Shown: positions 8,039-16,322 of the stretch, piece after piece
How the letters are laid out: each line of letters starts with the position of its first letter
How positions within the stretch are numbered: the stretch's first letter is position 1
Source: Actinomycetes bacterium
Lineage (GTDB): Bacteria; Actinomycetota; Acidimicrobiia; IMCC26256; PALSA-610
NCBI GenBank assembly: GCA_025463905.1
Contig: JAODBJ010000063.1
Location: forward strand, 1 to 48,545
Direction: 5' to 3'
Length of the DNA: 48,545 nucleotides
Position numbers and translations under genes: made by a program
Notes under the pieces: generated by a model
The model's database searches: none
Told to the model about the DNA's origin: nothing
What the model saw: the letters and a program-made list of their open reading frames with translations, nothing else

Positions 8039-8688
8039 ACCGCCGCGCAGTGCTCCTCGCGGTCGTCGGTGTCGTGGGCGTCGTCGCGCTCTGGTGGGTG
8101 TTCATCTTCAGCCCGAAGGCCGACAGCCTCTCCAAGGCGCGCGAAAACTTGTCGACCGCTCGCACCCAAGCGCAGTCGCTGCAGGCGAAGCTCAACCAGC
8201 TGAAAGACCTGCAGCGGCGCAGCACGCAGATCGAGGCGCAGCTCGGCAAGCTGACCGCGGCAATCCCGAAGACACCGAACCAGGCCGACTTCATCTCCGG
8301 CCTGAACGACATCGCCGATCAGTCGGGCATCACGTGGCAGTCGGTGACGATGTCGCAACCGGCCGCATCGACGCCGGGCTCGCCGGACACGATCACGGTG
8401 CAGATACAGATCCAGGGCGGCTTCTTCCAGGCGCTCGACTACATGAACCGTCTCGAAAACCTTGGCCGGCTCGTGGTTGTCGACGGCGTGAACGTCGCAG
8501 GCACGCCGAGCAGTACCACCGGTACCACTGGCGGCGGCAGCACTGGATCGGGGAGTGGCGTCACCGCAGGGAGCGGCGACCTCACCGTGACGATGAACTC
8601 TCGCATCTTCTCGCAGAACGCGATCGATGCCGCGGCTCCCGGCGGCGCGACCACATCGACCACTACTCCCGGACAGGTGGTGAACTGA
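8035..8688 (+). CDS. pilO: PilO-like type IV pilus assembly protein
   Basis: N-terminal TM, coiled coil, then LTAAIPKTPNQADFISGLNDIADQSGITWQSVT and GGFFQALDYMNRLENLGRLVVVDGV; GTGA overlap with previous gene. Confidence 0.85.
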   Translation: MNRRAVLLAVVGVVGVVALWWVFIFSPKADSLSKARENLSTARTQAQSLQAKLNQLKDLQRRSTQIEAQLGKLTAAIPKTPNQADFISGLNDIADQSGITWQSVTMSQPAASTPGSPDTITVQIQIQGGFFQALDYMNRLENLGRLVVVDGVNVAGTPSSTTGTTGGGSTGSGSGVTAGSGDLTVTMNSRIFSQNAIDAAAPGGATTSTTTPGQVVN

Positions 8689-9314
8689 TGAGCGGTGACC
8701 AGCGACGCTTCGCAGTGTTGCTCGCGGTGCTCGCGCTCCTCGTCGCGATTGTTATCGGCCGCACGTTGATCGGTGGTGGCGGGTCGTCGCCCAAAGCAGC
8801 CGAGCGCCCGATCGCGACTCGTCATTTCACGAAAGCCGCAGCGAAGGTCAAAGCCAAAGCGAAGGCTCACCACGCGGTAGCGAGCGCGGCCAACGATCTC
8901 GCCGGAACCGACTCGTTCCAGGTGTTCGCGACGCGCGATCCGTTCCAGCCGCCGTTCGACAACACGCCGACTACCACGGTCCCGACGACGAACACGACGG
9001 TCCCAGGCGGAGGGTCCGTGACACCACCGACGACATCACCGACCGGAACCACGACGCCGACGGTCCCGCCGACCACCCAGCCGCCGAGCTTCAACCCCGG
9101 TTCGGGGCAGACGATCGCCGTGCTCGACGTGTTTACCGAGCCCGGCGGAACCGTGAAAGCTCGCGTCCGCGTTGGCTCCACCGTGTACACGGTTGGCGTT
9201 GGCGACACGTTCGCGACGTCGTACAAGGTCGTGTCGCTCAATCCGCCCTGTGGCCAGTTCCTCTTCGGCGACTCGCCGTTCACCCTCTGCATAGGTGAAG
9301 AAACGATCAAATAG
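8688..9314 (+). CDS. PilP-like/hypothetical pilus assembly protein, single N-terminal TM and Thr/Pro-rich linker
   Basis: TRDPFQPPF motif, Thr/Pro linker, C-terminal domain FTEPGGTVKARVRVGSTVYTVGVGDTFATSYKVVSL; ATGA overlap with pilO. Confidence 0.6.
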   Translation: MSGDQRRFAVLLAVLALLVAIVIGRTLIGGGGSSPKAAERPIATRHFTKAAAKVKAKAKAHHAVASAANDLAGTDSFQVFATRDPFQPPFDNTPTTTVPTTNTTVPGGGSVTPPTTSPTGTTTPTVPPTTQPPSFNPGSGQTIAVLDVFTEPGGTVKARVRVGSTVYTVGVGDTFATSYKVVSLNPPCGQFLFGDSPFTLCIGEETIK

Positions 9315-9356
9315 CACGGACCACCTCATGGCCTGCTGCCGTAAACTGGGGTTCTT

Positions 9357-10520
9357 GTGCTGCGCTTCTTGACCGCGGGGGAGTCGCACGGTCCAGCCCT
9401 CGTCGTTGTCGTCGAAGGGCTGCCTGCCGGACTCCCCATCCTCATCGACGACATCGCGGCCGAACTCGCGCGCCGGCGGCTCGGCTATGGCCGCGGACCG
9501 CGGATGCGATTCGAGCAGGACGACGTCGAGTTCGTCGGCGGGGTGCGTCACGGCCGCACGCTCGGATCACCGGTCGCGATCTTGGTGCACAACACCGAGT
9601 GGAAGCGGAGCGACAAGTGGCACGCCGAGATGTCGTCGGCACCGGGCACCACCGAAACACCCCTCACGACGCCGCGTCCCGGGCACGCCGACCTCGCGGG
9701 TATGCAGAAGTACGGGTTCGACGACGCGCGCGATGTGCTCGAACGCGCGAGCGCGCGAGAAACGGCGGCGCGTGTCGCGGCCGGGGCGATCGCCAAGGTC
9801 TTGCTCGGCGAGATCAGCGTGTCGATCATCAGCCACGTCGTGCAGCTCGGGAGCGCACACGCGGCGCCGGAGCGCCGCCCGCACGTAAGCGACTTGGAGC
9901 TGGTCGACAATTCGCAGGTGCGGTGCTTCGACACCGCCGGTGAAGCGGCGATGATCGCCGAGATCGAAGCCGCGGCGAAGGCGGGCGACTCCCTCGGCGG
10001 CGTGGTCGAGGTGCTCGCGTACGGCGTGCCGCCCGGTCTCGGGTCGCACGTCCATTGGGATCGTCGTATCGACGGTTTGCTCGCGCAAGCGTTGATGAGC
10101 ATCCAGGCGATGAAGGCGGTCGAGATCGGCGAAGGCGTCGACATTGCGGGCCGGCGCGGCAGCGACGCGCACGACGCGATCGTGTGGGACGAAGACGCGC
10201 AGGACTACCAGCGGCTGTCGGCCCGAGCCGGCGGCATCGAAGGCGGGATGACCACCGGCGCGTTGGTCGTGGCGCGCGCCTCCATGAAACCTCTCGCCAC
10301 CCTCAACCGACCGGTGCTCGCCACGGTCGATGTCGAAACCAAGCAGGCCACCGTTTCGTTCAAGGAGCGCACCGACGTCACCGCGGTGCCGGCCGCCGGA
10401 GTGGTGGCCGAAACGATGGTCGCGCTGGTGATCGCGTCGGAAGCGTTGCGCAAGTTCGGCGGCGATTCCGTGGCGGAGTTCGTGCGCAACCACGACGCGT
10501 ACCGCGCGTCGCTGCGATGA
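9357..10520 (+). CDS. aroC: Chorismate synthase
   Basis: LRFLTAGESHGPALVVVVEGLPAGLPI ... family signatures. Confidence 0.97.
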   Translation: MLRFLTAGESHGPALVVVVEGLPAGLPILIDDIAAELARRRLGYGRGPRMRFEQDDVEFVGGVRHGRTLGSPVAILVHNTEWKRSDKWHAEMSSAPGTTETPLTTPRPGHADLAGMQKYGFDDARDVLERASARETAARVAAGAIAKVLLGEISVSIISHVVQLGSAHAAPERRPHVSDLELVDNSQVRCFDTAGEAAMIAEIEAAAKAGDSLGGVVEVLAYGVPPGLGSHVHWDRRIDGLLAQALMSIQAMKAVEIGEGVDIAGRRGSDAHDAIVWDEDAQDYQRLSARAGGIEGGMTTGALVVARASMKPLATLNRPVLATVDVETKQATVSFKERTDVTAVPAAGVVAETMVALVIASEALRKFGGDSVAEFVRNHDAYRASLR

Positions 10521-11047
10521 CGCCGGGCGGCCGTCACCTCGTTCTCGTCGGGTTGATGGGTGCCGGAAAGACCACGGTTGGCAACCGGTCCGCGCAACAG
10601 CTGGACCGCGCCTTCGTCGACACTGACGACATCGTGGAAGCGCTCGCGGGGATGCGCGTCGCTGAACTCTTTGCAATCGCCGGCGGTGAGGCAAAGTTCC
10701 GCGACTTCGAACACCAAGCCGTTGCCGATGCGTGCGCGTCGCCCGCACCATTGGTGATCTCAACCGGCGGCGGCGCCGTGGTCGATGCCGAGAACCGCAA
10801 CCGACTCGCCGCGGCCGGGTTCGTGGTGTGGTTGCGGGCACCTGTCGACGTGCTCGCCACCCGACTGGCCGACGACAGCGACCGACCGTTGCTCGCGGGC
10901 GATGCACCGGCGTCACTGAGCCGGCTGCTCGCCTTGCGGGAGCACATCTACGAAGCGGTTGCTGATGTCGCCATCGACACGCAGGAGCGCTCGGTCGACG
11001 ACGTCGTGACCGCAGTGGTCGACGCCTACTGCGGGGTCACGCAATGA
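10517..11047 (+). CDS. aroK: Shikimate kinase
   Basis: HLVLVGLMGAGKTTVGNRSAQQL Walker A; STGGGAVVD. Confidence 0.95.
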   Translation: MTPGGRHLVLVGLMGAGKTTVGNRSAQQLDRAFVDTDDIVEALAGMRVAELFAIAGGEAKFRDFEHQAVADACASPAPLVISTGGGAVVDAENRNRLAAAGFVVWLRAPVDVLATRLADDSDRPLLAGDAPASLSRLLALREHIYEAVADVAIDTQERSVDDVVTAVVDAYCGVTQ

Positions 11048-12141
11048 GCACGGCAATGCATCGAGTCGGTGTCGAGCTCGGGCCCCGCTCGTACGACATC
11101 GTCGTCGGCGACGGTGCGGCCGGTGATCTTGCAACGCTGCTCAGTGGGCGCGCTCGCGTCGCCGTCGTCACCCAGACACGCGTCGCGGAATTGCACGGCG
11201 AGGCGGTGCAGGTCGCGCTGGCAGCCACCGAAGCGAACGTGGAGACGTTCACTATCGGCGACGGTGAGGAGCACAAGAACCTCGCCACGATCGAGGCGTT
11301 GTGCCGGGGGTTTACGCGCTTCGGGCTGCGGCGTAACGATGCGGTGGTCGCGCTCGGCGGTGGAATGGTGGGCGACGTCGCCGGCTTCGCCGCGGCGGTG
11401 CATTACCGGGGCGTTGCCGTTGTCCAGGTGCCCACAACGTTGCTCGCGATGGTCGATGCCGCGATCGGCGGCAAGACCGCCGTGAACCTGCCCGAGGGTA
11501 AGAACCTCGTCGGCGCGTTCCACCAGCCGGTCGGGGTGCTCGCCGATCCACGCGTGCTCGTCACCTTGCCCGAACGCGAATACCGCAGCGGTCTCGGTGA
11601 GATCGCGAAGTATGCGTTGCTCGGCGACCGCGACCTCGCGCACCTTGTAGAGAACGAGGGCGAGGCGCTCGTCGCGCGTGAGCGGCGGATCGTGTCCGAT
11701 GCGGTCGCGCGCTGCGCGGCGATCAAAGCTCGCTATGTGGAAGCCGACGAGGAAGAGCGGCTCGGGTTGCGCGCGCACCTCAACTATGGACACACGCTCG
11801 CGCACGCGCTCGAAACGGTGTGCGGCTACGCGCTCGCTCACGGCGAAGCGGTCGCGATCGGCCTCGTTTTCGCGGCTGAGCTTGCCGGCGCGCTCGAACG
11901 TATCGACACCGCGGAAGTCGACCGTCAGCGCGCCCTGGTCGAGTCGCTCGGGGTCGGCACGCGTGCCCCGGATGGCGTCGCAGCAACTGACCTGCTCGCG
12001 GTGATGGCGCGCGACAAGAAGTCTTCGGGTGGGCTCACGTTCGTGCTCGCCGGTGCCAACGGTCTCGACGTCGTCGACGACCCGCCGCCCGTCGCGTTGC
12101 GAGCGGCGTTCGCGGCCGTGGGCGTCACGGAAGGTGCATGA
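11044..12141 (+). CDS. aroB: 3-dehydroquinate synthase
   Basis: ALGGGMVGDVAGFAAAVHYRGVAVVQVPTTLLAMVDAAIGGKTAVNLPEGKNLVGAFHQP. Confidence 0.97.
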   Translation: MSTAMHRVGVELGPRSYDIVVGDGAAGDLATLLSGRARVAVVTQTRVAELHGEAVQVALAATEANVETFTIGDGEEHKNLATIEALCRGFTRFGLRRNDAVVALGGGMVGDVAGFAAAVHYRGVAVVQVPTTLLAMVDAAIGGKTAVNLPEGKNLVGAFHQPVGVLADPRVLVTLPEREYRSGLGEIAKYALLGDRDLAHLVENEGEALVARERRIVSDAVARCAAIKARYVEADEEERLGLRAHLNYGHTLAHALETVCGYALAHGEAVAIGLVFAAELAGALERIDTAEVDRQRALVESLGVGTRAPDGVAATDLLAVMARDKKSSGGLTFVLAGANGLDVVDDPPPVALRAAFAAVGVTEGA

Positions 12142-12621
12142 ATGGCCACGATCTTGTTGTTGTCGGGCCCGAACCTGAACCTGTTCGGCCAACGTGAGCC
12201 CGCCATTTACGGCACGCACACCCTCGACGACATGGTCGCGTCAGCTCGCGACACTGCCGCCCGGCACGGGTACGACTTGGAACACGTTCAGTCCAACCAC
12301 GAGGGTGCGCTCGTCGACGCCATCCACGGCGCGCGTGGCCGTTGCGCGGCGATCGTGGTGAACGCCGGTGCGCTCACCCACTACTCCTACGCGCTCGCCG
12401 ACGCCCTGGCGACCTTCGACGGCGTGAAGGTCGAATTGCACGTGTCGAACCCGAGTGCCCGCGACGAATGGCGGCACCTGTCGGTCATCGCTCCGGTGGT
12501 CACCGGTACGATCGCGGGTTTCGGTGCCGACGGTTACCGCCTCGCCCTCGATGCGGTAGCAGCCAGCCTGGCCGCTCCCGCGGTCGCACAATCGCCCCCC
12601 TCGCCGGAGGTCACACGATGA
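12142..12621 (+). CDS. aroQ: 3-dehydroquinate dehydratase, type II
   Basis: ILLLSGPNLNLFGQREPAIYGTHTLDD...VELHVSNPSARDEWRHLSVIAPV. Confidence 0.96.
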   Translation: MATILLLSGPNLNLFGQREPAIYGTHTLDDMVASARDTAARHGYDLEHVQSNHEGALVDAIHGARGRCAAIVVNAGALTHYSYALADALATFDGVKVELHVSNPSARDEWRHLSVIAPVVTGTIAGFGADGYRLALDAVAASLAAPAVAQSPPSPEVTR

Positions 12622-13730
12622 CGATCACCAGCCCGTCGCTCGCGCCGCTCGACATCGCGTCGCGCCTCGGGCGGTTACGGGCGCGGCTCGGCGACCTCGG
12701 TGTCGACGCGATGCTCGTGACGCGGCTCACGAACGTGCGTTACCTCACCGGCTTCACCGGTTCGGCGGCGATGCTTCTCGTCGGCCCCGACGCCGCCGTG
12801 TTCGTCACCGACGGCCGCTACCGCGACCAGTCGGCCGAGCAGCTGGGCGCGGCCGGCGTCGACGCGCGGGTCATGGTCGGCACGACGCTGGCGGCGCAGC
12901 GCGAGTACCTCGTCGAGGCCGCGGCGTCGTTCCGGCGGCTGGCCCTCGAAGACCACGATGTCACCTGGGCCCAGCAACGCGAGTTCGCAGCGGCGTTCGC
13001 GAACGCCGAACTTGTTCCGGCCGGCACACCGGTCGAAGACCTGCGTCGAGTGAAGGACGCGGGGGAGGTCGACCGAATCCGCGCCGCGTGCGCGATCGCC
13101 GACGACGCGTTCATGGAACTGGCTCCGAGCATGGGGTCGGGCATAACCGAGCGGCAGTTCGCGCTCGCGCTCGAGTTCGCGATGCGCGAACGTGGCGCGA
13201 GCGCAATGAGCTTCGACCCGATCATCGCGTCAGGGCCGAACGGCGCGATGCCGCACGCCCGTCCGTCGGACCGCGTCATCGCGCGCAGTGAGCTCGTCGT
13301 CTGCGACTTCGGATGCATCGTCGACGGCTACTGCTCCGACATGACCCGCACGGTGTCGGTGGGCGACCCCGGGCCGGATGCGCGCCACCTCTACGACGTC
13401 GTCCTCGCGAGTCAGGCCGCCGGTCGTGACGCGGTGGCAGTGGGCGCCGATTGCGCCGCCGTCGACAAGGCGTCGCGCGACGTGATCGACGCCGCGGGGC
13501 TCGGCGAGACCTTCTTGCACGGCACCGGCCACGGCGTCGGGCTCGACATCCATGAGGCCCCGCGGGTCGCGTCGAGTGCCCGTGATACCTTGCGCGACGG
13601 CGACGTCGTGACGGTCGAGCCCGGTGTGTACCTCCCCGGTGTCGGCGGCGTCCGTATAGAGGACACCCTGTTCGTCACGCCGGTTGGCCCGGTGCAGCTC
13701 ACCCTCACTCCGAAGGATCTGGTGCTGTGA
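12618..13730 (+). CDS. M24 family Xaa-Pro aminopeptidase
   Basis: VCDFGCIVDGYCSDMTRTVSVG; FLHGTGHGVGLDIHEAPRV; VTVEPGVYLPGVGGVRIEDTLFV. Confidence 0.94.
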   Translation: MTITSPSLAPLDIASRLGRLRARLGDLGVDAMLVTRLTNVRYLTGFTGSAAMLLVGPDAAVFVTDGRYRDQSAEQLGAAGVDARVMVGTTLAAQREYLVEAAASFRRLALEDHDVTWAQQREFAAAFANAELVPAGTPVEDLRRVKDAGEVDRIRAACAIADDAFMELAPSMGSGITERQFALALEFAMRERGASAMSFDPIIASGPNGAMPHARPSDRVIARSELVVCDFGCIVDGYCSDMTRTVSVGDPGPDARHLYDVVLASQAAGRDAVAVGADCAAVDKASRDVIDAAGLGETFLHGTGHGVGLDIHEAPRVASSARDTLRDGDVVTVEPGVYLPGVGGVRIEDTLFVTPVGPVQLTLTPKDLVL

Positions 13731-13861
13731 GCATCTCGACGAACGATCTCAAGAATGGCATGGCCTTAAATCTGCCGGGCCAGGCGCAGCCCGCAGGCGT
13801 GGTCAGTGTCGGCGGAATGATCGCCGTTCGCGATCGAACGCCTGAGGGCGTAGCCGCATGA
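13727..13861 (+). CDS. 44-codon ORF beginning with a truncated EF-P N-terminus, coupled to pepP-like gene and efp
   Basis: VSISTNDLKNGMALNLPGQAQPAGVVSVGGMIAVRDRTPEGVAA*; GTG overlaps upstream TGA (GTGA) and its TGA overlaps efp ATG (ATGA). Confidence 0.5.
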   Translation: MSISTNDLKNGMALNLPGQAQPAGVVSVGGMIAVRDRTPEGVAA

Positions 13862-13907
13862 GCATCTCGACGAACGATCTCAAGAATGGCATGGCGCTCA
13901 ATCTGCC
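13727..13907 (+). repeat. Direct duplication of the efp 5' end (copies 13727-13776 and 13858-13907)
   Basis: 37-nt identical core TGAGCATCTCGACGAACGATCTCAAGAATGGCATGGC, then AATCTGCC shared with 3 mismatches between; offset 131 bp. Confidence 0.95.
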
Positions 13908-14418
13908 AGAGGGCCTGATGACCGTTGTCGAGTTCCAGCATGTGAAGCCGGGCAAGGGTGGCGCGTTCGTCCGCACCAAGCTGAAGAACTATCGCACCGG
14001 CGCGGTCCTCGACCGCACGTTCCGGGCCGACGAGAAGGTGCCGCTCGCGGTGATCGACAAACGCGAGATGCAGTTCTTGTATCGCGAGGGCGTCGACTAC
14101 GTGTTCATGGACAACAGCTCGTACGAGCAGCGAAATGTTTCGCCGGAAGCGCTCGGCGACGCCGTGAACTACCTCAAAGAAGGCGACAGCGCCGTCCTTC
14201 CGACGTACAACGACGACGTCGTCGGCATCGACCTACCTGCGGCCGTCGAGCTCGAAGTGACCGAGACCGAGCCCGGCCTCCAGGGCGACCGTGTTTCCGG
14301 CGCCCGCAAATCCGCGACGCTCGAAACGGGCCTCGTCGTGCAAGTGCCGCTCTTCGTCGAAACCGGTGAGCGCATCAAGGTCGACACGCGCACCGGCGAG
14401 TATCTCACGAGGGCATGA
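13858..14418 (+). CDS. efp: Elongation factor P
   Basis: MSISTNDLKNGMALNLPEGLMTVVEFQHVKPGKGGAFVRTKLKNYRTGAVLDRTF. Confidence 0.97.
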   Translation: MSISTNDLKNGMALNLPEGLMTVVEFQHVKPGKGGAFVRTKLKNYRTGAVLDRTFRADEKVPLAVIDKREMQFLYREGVDYVFMDNSSYEQRNVSPEALGDAVNYLKEGDSAVLPTYNDDVVGIDLPAAVELEVTETEPGLQGDRVSGARKSATLETGLVVQVPLFVETGERIKVDTRTGEYLTRA

Positions 14419-14419
14419 G

Positions 14420-14809
14420 ATGGCGACGCGTCGCGAAGCTCGCGAGCGGGCACTCAGCCTCGCCTACGAATGCGAGCAGCGCGACGTCAGCGTCGAACAG
14501 GTCTTGGCCGACCTGCCGGTTGCCCCCGACCCGTATGCCACCCAACTGGCGGAGGGTGCCGAGTCGCACCACCACGAGATCGACGCGCTGTTGCGCAAGT
14601 ACTCGGAGCACTGGGCACTCGAACGCATGCCGGTCATCGACCGCGCGTTGTTACGCATCGGCGTCTACGAGCTCGCGTACGTTCCCGACGTACCCACCGC
14701 CGCGGCGATCACCGAAGCGGTCGAGCTCGCGAAGCAGTACTCCACCAAGGATTCCGGCCGCTTCGTGAACGCACTGCTGTCACGAATCGCGGAGGAAGTG
14801 CGCGCCTAA
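14420..14809 (+). CDS. nusB: Transcription antitermination factor NusB
   Basis: MATRREARERALSLAYECEQ...MPVIDRALLRIGVYELAY...TAAAITEAVELAKQYSTKDSGRFVNALL. Confidence 0.95.
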   Translation: MATRREARERALSLAYECEQRDVSVEQVLADLPVAPDPYATQLAEGAESHHHEIDALLRKYSEHWALERMPVIDRALLRIGVYELAYVPDVPTAAAITEAVELAKQYSTKDSGRFVNALLSRIAEEVRA

Positions 14810-14812
14810 CTC

Positions 14813-15118
14813 ATGGCGGCGAATGCGCCGACGGTGGTCCCCGACACCGTCGAGGAACTCTTTCGCGACGAAGTCGTCGAACGCGACGTGCCTTGGGTCG
14901 TGCTCGTCTGGAACGATCCGGTGAACACGATGCTCTACGTCGTGTACGTGTTCCAGAAGTTGTTCGGCTACTCGCGGGAGAAGGCGACGCGCTTGATGAA
15001 TCAGGTGCACTACGAAGGTAAGGCGGTCGTGGCGAACGGCGCCCGTGAGAAGTGCGAGATCGATGTCGCACGTCTTCACGCGCACGGCTTGTGGGCCACG
15101 ATGCAGCACGACCGATGA
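14813..15118 (+). CDS. clpS: ATP-dependent Clp protease adaptor ClpS
   Basis: PWVVLVWNDPVNTMLYVVYVFQKLFGYSREKATRLMNQVHYEGKAVV. Confidence 0.95.
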   Translation: MAANAPTVVPDTVEELFRDEVVERDVPWVVLVWNDPVNTMLYVVYVFQKLFGYSREKATRLMNQVHYEGKAVVANGAREKCEIDVARLHAHGLWATMQHDR

Positions 15119-15648
15119 TCTTCGGTCTTCGGTTCGAGCGCGCGGCCGATGGCGCGCTCATCGCGCGTTTGCACGGCGAGGAGATCGACCTGCTACGCCA
15201 GCTCGCCGGCGAACTCACGCAAGTGTTGGAAGATCCATCGCCGACCGACCCGGTGACGGACCGGCTGTTCCCGCACGCGTACCTCGACCCGACGGAAGAA
15301 GACGCGGAAGCCGACTGGCAACGGCTGGTGCATCCTGATCTGGTCACGACGAGGATGTCTGCGCTCAGTTTGCTCGTCGACACATTGCCGCGCGACGTCG
15401 CGACGGGTGATGTTGGCGAGGCCCACCTCGACGAAGAGCAAGAAGCGGCGTGGCTCGGTGTGTTGAACGACGCGCGGCTCGCGCTCGGCACGCGTCTCGG
15501 CGTGAGCGACGACGATGATTTCGACGACGTCGCCCCCGACGACCCTGCGTACGTCGCGTGGCAGATCTACGCGTGGTTGACCGCGTTGCAAGGTGACTTG
15601 GTGAGCGTGCTCTTGTCGGGCTTGCCGGGCGGCCCGGTCGAGGAGTGA
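15115..15648 (+). CDS. DUF2017-like protein
   Basis: Position after clpS and acidic sequence with LVDTLPRDVATGDVGEAHLDEEQEAAWLGVLNDARLALGTRLGV. Confidence 0.75.
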   Translation: MIFGLRFERAADGALIARLHGEEIDLLRQLAGELTQVLEDPSPTDPVTDRLFPHAYLDPTEEDAEADWQRLVHPDLVTTRMSALSLLVDTLPRDVATGDVGEAHLDEEQEAAWLGVLNDARLALGTRLGVSDDDDFDDVAPDDPAYVAWQIYAWLTALQGDLVSVLLSGLPGGPVEE

Positions 15649-16316
15649 ACCGGAACGGCATACCGGCGCGGCGAGTCGCGGTGGGGCGCGGCGCGGCGCT
15701 GTCCGCCGCGCTGGTCGTCGTCGCGGGCGGCCTGCTGTTCGTCGCGGCGGTCGGCCACCGGCCCCTCGCGTACCTCACGCGCGATCCGCAGGCCACCACG
15801 TTGCAGCGTTGGTTCCTCGGGTTCTTCTCGAACGTCGGAAGCGCGTGCTGGTGGGGCGCCACGGGGATCGCGATCTTCGCCGGGATCGTTGTCAGTGCGC
15901 AGTCACCCGGCGCGCGTTCGGCATCGTTCATCCTCGCCGTCGGCGGCCTCACCGCCGTATTCGGTTTCGACGACATGTTCGGCATCCACGACATTTGGGG
16001 TTATCAGGTAGGCCTGCCGGAGTGGCCGTTCTTCGCGTTGTACGGTGGTCTCGCGGTTGCGCTGATCGTTCGCTATCGGCGCGAGGTGGAGACCTCGTGG
16101 CTGACACCGTTCGTACTTGCGATCGCCCTGTACGCGCTGTCGACGGTGGCCGACTGGTTGAGCGGTCACTCGGAGAGCGACCTGCGCTACCTCGGTGAGG
16201 ATGGCGTGAAACTCCTCGCCATCGTGTGCTGGACCGGCTGGGTAGGGCACACGGCGTTCACCCTCTTGACCGGCCGGCCGCCGGATGAAGACGGTCGCGC
16301 GCTGCCCTACGATTGA
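15645..16316 (+). CDS. Hypothetical multi-pass membrane protein
   Basis: Several hydrophobic segments (LSAALVVVAGGLLFVAAVG, WWGATGIAIFAGIVV, FILAVGGLTAVFGF, ...). Confidence 0.7.
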   Translation: MNRNGIPARRVAVGRGAALSAALVVVAGGLLFVAAVGHRPLAYLTRDPQATTLQRWFLGFFSNVGSACWWGATGIAIFAGIVVSAQSPGARSASFILAVGGLTAVFGFDDMFGIHDIWGYQVGLPEWPFFALYGGLAVALIVRYRREVETSWLTPFVLAIALYALSTVADWLSGHSESDLRYLGEDGVKLLAIVCWTGWVGHTAFTLLTGRPPDEDGRALPYD

Positions 16317-16322
16317 AGAATC

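Noticed and set aside
9567-10916. Long minus-strand ORF antisense to aroC/aroK (449 aa), and similar antisense ORFs such as 25575-26870 and 27422-28516
   Set aside because: High-GC antisense frames opposite well-recognised genes; compositionally biased (Arg/His/Asp-rich) with no recognisable family
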